Source: Alicycliphilus denitrificans_A (GTDB taxonomy: Bacteria; Pseudomonadota; Gammaproteobacteria; Burkholderiales; Burkholderiaceae_C). From it: 64,000 nucleotides of DNA. The position numbers were made by a program, and so were the translations under genes. The notes under the pieces were generated by a model, which saw only the letters and a list, made by a program, of their open reading frames with translations, ran no database searches and was not told the DNA's origin. The stretch covers positions 744,001 to 808,000 of the forward strand of contig NZ_CP126238.1 in the NCBI RefSeq assembly GCF_044792555.1, given 5' to 3'. Below are positions 58,913 to 64,000 of this stretch, piece after piece (position 1 is the first letter of the stretch; each line of letters starts with the position of its first letter).

Positions 58913-59549
58913 CGAGTACCACCTTGCGTGCCAGAAAGGCTTCCGCGCAACCCGACTCGGCACGGCATTCGATGCCCCTCATGTGCATCAATCCCGAGAA
59001 CACCGCTTCACGAAACCAGCCCTTGGATCGCTGAGATTCGAAATGGAACATCAGGTGCTGCAGTTTGTGATCGGCATTTTTTCGGGATAGCGGGACATAA
59101 ATATTTGGGCGCCCCAAATCTCCCTCATACTTTGGAATTTCATATTCAAGGAGCAATTGGTCACGCCAGATCTGCCACGTCATTTCGGCAATCAGCCGGT
59201 GGTCCTGATGACGGTCATCCAGCGTGTGCGTGAGAACAATGTCCGGAGTGAACCGCTCCCGAATCGACGTGAGGAAGAACTTGATCTCGCTGAACTGTGC
59301 CGGGAAATACCCGTCTTTGAAATTTCCCAAAATGACATATGAGAGTGCATCGCCCAGCAAGGCGTGGGCGCTATTTTTGGCCTCGGTGGCACGCAATTCA
59401 TCGGTACTCACCACCACCCAGCAGACCTGCAGCGCAGGATGGCGCTCGCGCCATTGCAGCAGGGTGGCGGCGCAACCTATCTCTATGTCGTCGCTGTGGG
59501 CGCCTATGCAGAGAACGCGGGGCGCCGATGGTGCAAAGAGGGAAATCAT
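58905..59549 (-). CDS. PIG-L family deacetylase
   Basis: This 214-residue LmbE/PIG-L zinc deacetylase removes acetyl groups from N-acetyl sugars or related small molecules. The signature AHSDDIEIGCAATL (about 17-30; usual AHPDD) and the C-terminal metal/His block THTLDDRHQDHRLIAEM (about 108-124) are intact. The start is ATG 59549, overlapping the GT2 stop by 4 bases; a longer frame to 59906 runs into GT2 and is not used. It has neither a signal peptide nor a membrane helix, so it acts in the cytoplasm. Confidence 0.9.
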   Translation of the reverse strand: MISLFAPSAPRVLCIGAHSDDIEIGCAATLLQWRERHPALQVCWVVVSTDELRATEAKNSAHALLGDALSYVILGNFKDGYFPAQFSEIKFFLTSIRERFTPDIVLTHTLDDRHQDHRLIAEMTWQIWRDQLLLEYEIPKYEGDLGRPNIYVPLSRKNADHKLQHLMFHFESQRSKGWFREAVFSGLMHMRGIECRAESGCAEAFLARKVVLDG

Positions 59550-60490
59550 GGGATCGGAGCTTGTTTGCTTGATGTACGCCAGCGCCCAAGTTGGAGCGAC
59601 TGTAAAACAGAGGCTATGCAGGCAGGAATATCGCTGAGCAGACGACGGCGCTCCCAAAAACACATTTTTGCGATATAGCGATACGCCTGACGCTTGTCGG
59701 CTGCGGCGACTGGTGTTTGGTGGATGGCCCTCAACCATCCCAGGAACAGGTGCCATGCTGGCAGCAGGGCGCGCATGTCCGGGGATGGGTAGTGATGCCT
59801 GAGATCGTCTTCCTTGGTCATCAGGATCGTTGCGGTTCGGGGGTCCATCCTGCGCAGGAACACCGCTTCCGGCACCTGGGCCATCTTGCCTTGCAGGCAA
59901 AGGCAACTCATCATCACGATGTCGGCTTGCATGTAATGCTCTATGACTGGACGGCGAGTCCGGAGTGCCTTCAACCGAATCAGGCCATTCATAGCATTGT
60001 TCAGTTTGATAGTTTCGATCATTTGCTGGAAACGTCGCCCTGGCGAGTCGTTCAGGACTGCAAAGTCTTGTGTGTAAAGCTGGGATTCATCTGGATGAGT
60101 TTCAAACAGGCGGGTGCTGGGTGCGGCCAGAACCACATCCGGATGCGTGTCGAGGAAAATGACGCAGTGCGTAAGAAAATCTGGTGAGCACAGATCGCTG
60201 CACGTGGACCACTTGAAATATTCCCCACGTGCAGCATCGACCACGGCGCTGAAGTTGCCGTTGGCGCCGATATTGCAGCTCTGCTCTATCAGTCGGATGC
60301 GGGTGTCTCGCTGACAGTAGGATTTGATGATGCGAACGCTGTCGTCGGTGGAGGCGTTGTCGGAAATCACCAGTTCAAAGTCGCCAAAGCTTTGTTCGAG
60401 CAGGCTATCCAGCGACTGGGCAATCGTCTGCGCACCGTTATATACCGGCATACCAATGGTGACGCGTGGGTTAGCGGCTTGATTGGTCAT
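59546..60490 (-). CDS. Glycosyltransferase family 2
   Basis: This 314-residue inverting GT-A enzyme opens with VTIGMPVYNGAQTIAQSLDS, has LVISDNASTDDSVRIIKSY (the nucleotide-binding acids) and a C-terminal helix-rich part without membrane segments. The usual DxD is not obvious; SDLCSPDF lies at the corresponding place. The start is ATG 60490 (MTNQAANPRV); 94 upstream in-frame codons have no homology. It is 16 bases from the epimerase gene and overlaps PIG-L. Confidence 0.87.
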   Translation of the reverse strand: MTNQAANPRVTIGMPVYNGAQTIAQSLDSLLEQSFGDFELVISDNASTDDSVRIIKSYCQRDTRIRLIEQSCNIGANGNFSAVVDAARGEYFKWSTCSDLCSPDFLTHCVIFLDTHPDVVLAAPSTRLFETHPDESQLYTQDFAVLNDSPGRRFQQMIETIKLNNAMNGLIRLKALRTRRPVIEHYMQADIVMMSCLCLQGKMAQVPEAVFLRRMDPRTATILMTKEDDLRHHYPSPDMRALLPAWHLFLGWLRAIHQTPVAAADKRQAYRYIAKMCFWERRRLLSDIPACIASVLQSLQLGRWRTSSKQAPIP

Positions 60491-60506
60491 AGCATCTCTC
60501 CGGCGG

Positions 60507-61538
60507 TTAGATCCAGAACAGGTCTTCATTGACCTGATGCGTGCGTTGCAGGTACTGCAATTGCTTGAGCCGGGTGAAGGAGCGCCATGCATATATTTCT
60601 TTTGAAAAATCAATGCGCTTGAAAAGGTGAGCCAGTTCCACAGCTCCGTTGCGCGCCGTCCAGCGGGCCTTGAAGCCCGGAAGGTGCCCAGCAATTTTGT
60701 CGAACGACACACGATAGCTGCGGTTATCCGCACTCGGTGGCCCAGATGACACTTCGCAGCCTGGAAAGGCATCGGCCACTATGGCAGCGATTTCACGGAC
60801 ACGGTAGTTTTCGCTGTTGGCACCGACGTTGAATACCTCACCGTTGACCGCATCAGCAGGTGCCTCCACGGCGCAGATCATGGCCTGGCAAATGTCCTCA
60901 ATGTGGACGATGGGCCGCCAGGGGCTGCCATCACTGGTCATGGCAATTCGTCCTTGGGTGCAGGCAAGGGCGCAAAGGTCATTAAGCACAATGTCAAAGC
61001 GCATACGCGGCGAGGGGCCATAGGCCGTGGCGTTGCGCAGGAACACTACAGAGAAATCGGCGCTGGCCATCGGACGTACATCGCGCTCCACGTTGACCTT
61101 GCAATGCGCATACGCCGTTTGCGGATTGACCGCCGCGTTTTCATCCAGAAACTCACCACTGCCTGCCCCATAGACACTGCAGGACGAGGCATATACAAAA
61201 CGCCGTACGCCGGCCGCACGGGCCGCACGTGCGATATTGACCGAGCCTTCATGGTTGATCTTGTAGGTAATCTCGGGACGGTTCTGGCCCAAAGGGTCGT
61301 TTGACAACTCTGCCAGGTGGATCACCGCGTCAAATCCCTGCAGGTCACTCTCCGATACCTGTCGCAGATCCTTGTACACCGTCCGCGGTGCCTGCGGCAT
61401 GTCTATGGTGTCTATGTAGAGCGTGCCGTCCTTGTAGAAACCAGTGTCGAGGCCCACCACCTCATGTCCGCGTGCCATGAGGATTGGCGCCAGGCGCGCA
61501 CCAATATAGCCCTCGGTTCCAGTGAGCAGAATTTTCAT
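60507..61538 (-). CDS. NAD-dependent epimerase/dehydratase (extended SDR)
   Basis: This 343-residue sugar-nucleotide enzyme has Rossmann motif GTEGYIGARLAP (about 7-18), the active-site triad (Ser in ASSCSVYG, then YAHCK) and SDR block FLRNATAYGPSPRMRFD. The TxxGYIG start and the R-rich substrate region point to an epimerase, dehydratase or decarboxylase of sugar nucleotides; the reaction cannot be told apart from sequence. It is part of the minus-strand cluster. It could act on the product of the RfbF-like enzyme. Confidence 0.9.
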   Translation of the reverse strand: MKILLTGTEGYIGARLAPILMARGHEVVGLDTGFYKDGTLYIDTIDMPQAPRTVYKDLRQVSESDLQGFDAVIHLAELSNDPLGQNRPEITYKINHEGSVNIARAARAAGVRRFVYASSCSVYGAGSGEFLDENAAVNPQTAYAHCKVNVERDVRPMASADFSVVFLRNATAYGPSPRMRFDIVLNDLCALACTQGRIAMTSDGSPWRPIVHIEDICQAMICAVEAPADAVNGEVFNVGANSENYRVREIAAIVADAFPGCEVSSGPPSADNRSYRVSFDKIAGHLPGFKARWTARNGAVELAHLFKRIDFSKEIYAWRSFTRLKQLQYLQRTHQVNEDLFWI

Positions 61539-61565
61539 GTTTGTTTCCTCCAGGGTTTCAGGCGT

Positions 61566-62942
61566 TTAGCTCGTGTGTTGATGGAGGGGCAGATTGCGTT
61601 CGGGAATGGCGCAATGCTCCAGGCTCAGCGGCTGCGGCGACAGTAGGCCAGATTTTTCGGCCAGCTCTGCCGCATGCTGCAAGGTCGGAAAATCGAGTCC
61701 GGACATTTCGGAAATGTCCAGCAGGCTGTGCAATCCGTCCGAGTAATTCAGGACCCAAAGCAGGGCATGCTGCAATGCGCCGATGTTGGTATAGCCGCCC
61801 ATCATCCGATAGAGGCCGCGCCGGCCCAGCTGGGGCTCGCCAAATGGCGCCAGGTTTTGATAGCGGCGATCGGACTCCAGCACGTGGAGGATTTGCATGA
61901 TCCGGTGCAGAGAGTCCTGCAGATGCCCGGCTTGCACCAGATCGAGGTTGTCGGCCGAGGTGTGGTACTCGGCATAGGCGCCGTTGGGCGAGCGGGTGAT
62001 GCGCCCGATGGGCAGGTTGATGCCCGGTGAACAGAACTGCCGCTCGTCGTAGCCCCAGGGGGAGAAGGGCAGGATGGTTCCGGGTTTCTCACCCTGACGC
62101 ACGATATGCGCGGCCGCACGGTCGATGAGGGCAGAGCCGTGGCGTGAGCGCTTGTAGGTGATGCTGCCCGGGTCTCCGGCGACGGAGACAATGAGGCCAG
62201 CCTTGATCCTATCCAGACCTTCCTGATTTCGACTGAGCCAGGTGATGGACCCGATGGTGGCCGGTGCGAACACGAGGCGATAAGTCCAATTCAGGTGGCA
62301 GCGTCTGAGGTACTGGCCTAGGCTCGCCAGGAGCACTACCCCCGAGAGGTTGTCATTGCACAGAGAAGGGTGGCAAGTATGGGCGAACAGCAATACCTCG
62401 GTCGGACTGTTTCCTTGAATGACGCACTCTGCATAGCTCAGGCTACCTGGAAGCAGATCGGCATCAATGCAGACTTCGTATTCGCCTTCTTGCAGCGAGA
62501 GCAATTGCCGGTGTGTCAGGCAGAAGCCCCAGGACTCCTGGTAGTAACTGGTGCGGTACGGAATCCAATCGGGATGCTCGGGATCGCTGTGTAGGTGCTT
62601 TTTCAGTTCGGCCAGGCTCATTTGGCCATGTACGGGAGTGCTGTAACTGACTACATGCAGGTTGCAGCGTTTGAAGTCCACGATGCAGGCTCCCGCAGGA
62701 TCCTTGATCCAGGCGCTGCGGATGGTCCATTCGTTGGGCACGGTCCAGTCGAAAACCTGCGTGCCGGTGGGCACTTCGTTGCGCTGGAGGGGTAGGAACT
62801 CCTGCAGGATGTCCAATGTCTGACGCACGCCAGGCCCAGTGATGCTGCGACAGATCGGGTAGAGGCGCTCCATCAGCGCATACATCCGGGCGCCGGCCTC
62901 GTCGGCCCCCAGTTGTTGTAGAAAATTCTGTAGCCGCTTCAT
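61566..62942 (-). CDS. DUF4910 (M28 aminopeptidase-like) protein
   Basis: This 458-residue protein has an N-terminal helical part (YALMERLYPICRSITGPGVR), a middle region and an M28-like zinc domain with FAHTCHPSLCNDNLSGVVL (about 192-210, metal His and Asp) and a second histidine site in YAEYHTSADNLD. The C-terminus holds a winged-helix-like part. DUF4910 proteins are common in O-antigen and sugar-modification clusters but their function is not established; removal of an amino-acid or acyl group from a sugar is one idea. It has no signal peptide, so it is cytoplasmic. Confidence 0.8.
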   Translation of the reverse strand: MKRLQNFLQQLGADEAGARMYALMERLYPICRSITGPGVRQTLDILQEFLPLQRNEVPTGTQVFDWTVPNEWTIRSAWIKDPAGACIVDFKRCNLHVVSYSTPVHGQMSLAELKKHLHSDPEHPDWIPYRTSYYQESWGFCLTHRQLLSLQEGEYEVCIDADLLPGSLSYAECVIQGNSPTEVLLFAHTCHPSLCNDNLSGVVLLASLGQYLRRCHLNWTYRLVFAPATIGSITWLSRNQEGLDRIKAGLIVSVAGDPGSITYKRSRHGSALIDRAAAHIVRQGEKPGTILPFSPWGYDERQFCSPGINLPIGRITRSPNGAYAEYHTSADNLDLVQAGHLQDSLHRIMQILHVLESDRRYQNLAPFGEPQLGRRGLYRMMGGYTNIGALQHALLWVLNYSDGLHSLLDISEMSGLDFPTLQHAAELAEKSGLLSPQPLSLEHCAIPERNLPLHQHTS

Positions 62943-62952
62943 GGTGCTTTGC

Positions 62953-63795
62953 TCAATAAGCCGCCTGGGTCCAGAGCATCGGGCGCTCGGGTCCCACCCA
63001 CTCGGGGTGGTTTCCGCGGCCCGAGCGGTCCGCGATATCGTTCGGCGTCGGTCCTGTGTTCAGGTACCAGAGGCTTTGCCGGCCGTTTCTGGTGCTGCCA
63101 GGCAGGCGTGCCTCCTGCATCATTTCGTCCACCGAGAGGCAGGTTTCATAGACCTGGATGCAACCGAGAACGCCATGCCATACCTCCTTGCCGGGTGCCC
63201 AGGGTGCATCCCCCCAGGTCAGGGCTGGCCTAGGTGGTAGGGCATCGCCCCAATGCTCAGGGGCCGTGACGGTGATGCGATGCGGTGCGCTGGTCAGGGG
63301 CAGGTCCCAGTAGAACTCATGGTGCTTGCCAAGCGGGCTTGGCCACGCGCGAAAGCCCTGCACATGCCAGCGGCCATAGTCGACAGGCGCTCCCAGCAGA
63401 TCGTCTTGCAGGATCGAAATCTCCCAGCGATGTTTGCTACCGGAAGGGGGCGGCTGAGGGTAGGGGTGTGCGCCATAGTAGGCATCTGCCGTACCCTGGT
63501 GCGTCCACACGAAGGTTCGCAGGTCATCTAGGCCATCATCATTGCCCCAGAAAAATGCGGTGTAGTAGCCGCTCTGGCGCCTGGGGAGAGCACGCCAGAT
63601 ATAGGTCGCCGGATAGATGGCCAGTGGCCGGGTGAAGCGAAACCGCATGGTCCCTCGTACCCCGGCGGACCCGGGAAAGTCCAGGCCTACCCTTGGCGGT
63701 GCGAATGTAGGAAAGGCATCGCTGCTGCAAGCGGCGCTGGCCAGCGAAGCAGTCGCCGCCGATGCGGCCAGGAAGTCGCGACGGCGCCAATGCAT
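62953..63795 (-). CDS. Tat-exported lipoprotein with a concanavalin-like (LamG) fold
   Basis: This 280-residue protein has an N-terminus with a twin-arginine signal, MHWRRRDFLAASAATASLA, followed by a lipobox-like SAAC (Cys near residue 22), so it is probably folded in the cytoplasm and then anchored. The rest is beta-rich (RFRFTRPLAIYPATYIW; HHEFYWDLPLTSAPHRITV) and ends in LGCIQVYETCLSVDEMMQEA and LWYLNTGPTPNDIADRSGRG, typical of LamG/concanavalin-like sugar-binding domains. The start is ATG 63795, preceded by GGAGG. It could bind or trim the polymer. Confidence 0.7.
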   Translation of the reverse strand: MHWRRRDFLAASAATASLASAACSSDAFPTFAPPRVGLDFPGSAGVRGTMRFRFTRPLAIYPATYIWRALPRRQSGYYTAFFWGNDDGLDDLRTFVWTHQGTADAYYGAHPYPQPPPSGSKHRWEISILQDDLLGAPVDYGRWHVQGFRAWPSPLGKHHEFYWDLPLTSAPHRITVTAPEHWGDALPPRPALTWGDAPWAPGKEVWHGVLGCIQVYETCLSVDEMMQEARLPGSTRNGRQSLWYLNTGPTPNDIADRSGRGNHPEWVGPERPMLWTQAAY

Positions 63796-63799
63796 CTGT

Positions 63800-64000
63800 T
63801 TATCCTCCAGGGCCGTCCACGCGCCGCAGCCAGATTTCGCGCCAGTAGGTGTTCGAGGCGCGGGGGCAGCCGATGCGTTTGGATGTGCATTCAGCCCGGC
63901 AATACACGTCTTCAAGCTGGATGCAGGGATTTTTCATCTGCATCATTTCGCCCGTTTGTTCATTGATGAGTTTGTCCACGCGCATTTGCACGCGGTGGCG
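63800..64000 (-). CDS. C-terminal part of an unidentified protein (5' end beyond the window)
   Basis: The 66 visible residues are open to the window edge on the minus strand. Sequence includes MQMKNPCIQLEDVYCRAECT and GCPRASNTYWREIWLRRVDG, with four cysteines spaced as in a small metal or disulfide cluster. The stop at 63800 is 4 bases before the start of the Tat lipoprotein gene, whose ribosome-binding site GGAGG overlaps this gene's end. I recognise no family. Confidence 0.6.
   Translation of the reverse strand, partial: RHRVQMRVDKLINEQTGEMMQMKNPCIQLEDVYCRAECTSKRIGCPRASNTYWREIWLRRVDGPGG

Overview
The window comes from a high-GC betaproteobacterium, most likely a member of the Comamonadaceae (Acidovorax/Alicycliphilus/Comamonas-like). 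The reasons are the gene content and order (SAH riboswitch-ahcY-tlyA-metF, rplM-rpsI-erpA-anmK, cbpA-cbpM, an exosortase A polysaccharide locus) and the family-typical dispersed repeats built around TGATAGCTG...GCGCTT. I see no rRNA, tRNA, CRISPR array or intact insertion sequence. GC statements are by eye.

Region 1 (1 to about 29,300) is a very GC-rich core genome. It holds the 3' part of a TRAP transporter locus, a HypT-like LysR regulator, a glutamate/aspartate ABC importer (gltIJKL), ornithine cyclodeaminase, a HAD phosphatase with prfC, the methyl-cycle operon ahcY-tlyA-metF behind an SAH riboswitch, rlpA, rlmJ, a membrane Ser/Thr kinase, rplM-rpsI, erpA, anmK and an M23 peptidase. Then come tyrS, a GcvA-like regulator beside a DUF2917 protein, glmU with an orphan histidine kinase, cbpA-cbpM, an Lrp regulator and glmS.

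Region 2 (29,477-51,793) is an almost fully colinear exosortase A (XrtA/PEP-CTERM type) exopolysaccharide locus of moderate GC. It has manC for GDP-mannose; an export lipoprotein, chain-length protein, tyrosine autokinase, outer-membrane barrel and AAA ATPase for polymerisation and export; a deacetylase, FemAB-like protein, four glycosyltransferases, an asparagine-synthase-like amidotransferase, an O-antigen-ligase-like protein, and wecB/wecC for ManNAcA. XrtA itself is fused to an EpsI domain. No PEP-CTERM substrate protein is encoded in the window.

Region 3 (about 51,800-64,000) looks like a more recently acquired, AT-richer sugar-modification module. On the plus strand are a deacetylase-like/glycosyltransferase fusion that has lost its metal ligands, a sugar C-methyltransferase and an RfbF-like nucleotidyltransferase. 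Converging on them is a tight minus-strand cluster: an edge-truncated gene, a Tat lipoprotein, a DUF4910 peptidase-like protein, an epimerase, GT2, a PIG-L deacetylase and an ATP-grasp protein. A phosphatidylserine-decarboxylase-like protein and a 62-residue membrane protein follow, preceded by three perfect 11-bp tandem repeats. This module is the best candidate for something undescribed.

Two structural oddities run through Region 1. A dispersed repeat of about 57 bp has been absorbed in frame into at least three proteins (HAD phosphatase, GlmU, Lrp C-terminus). The last 44 bp of glmS are duplicated 200 bp downstream beside a long nested inverted repeat.
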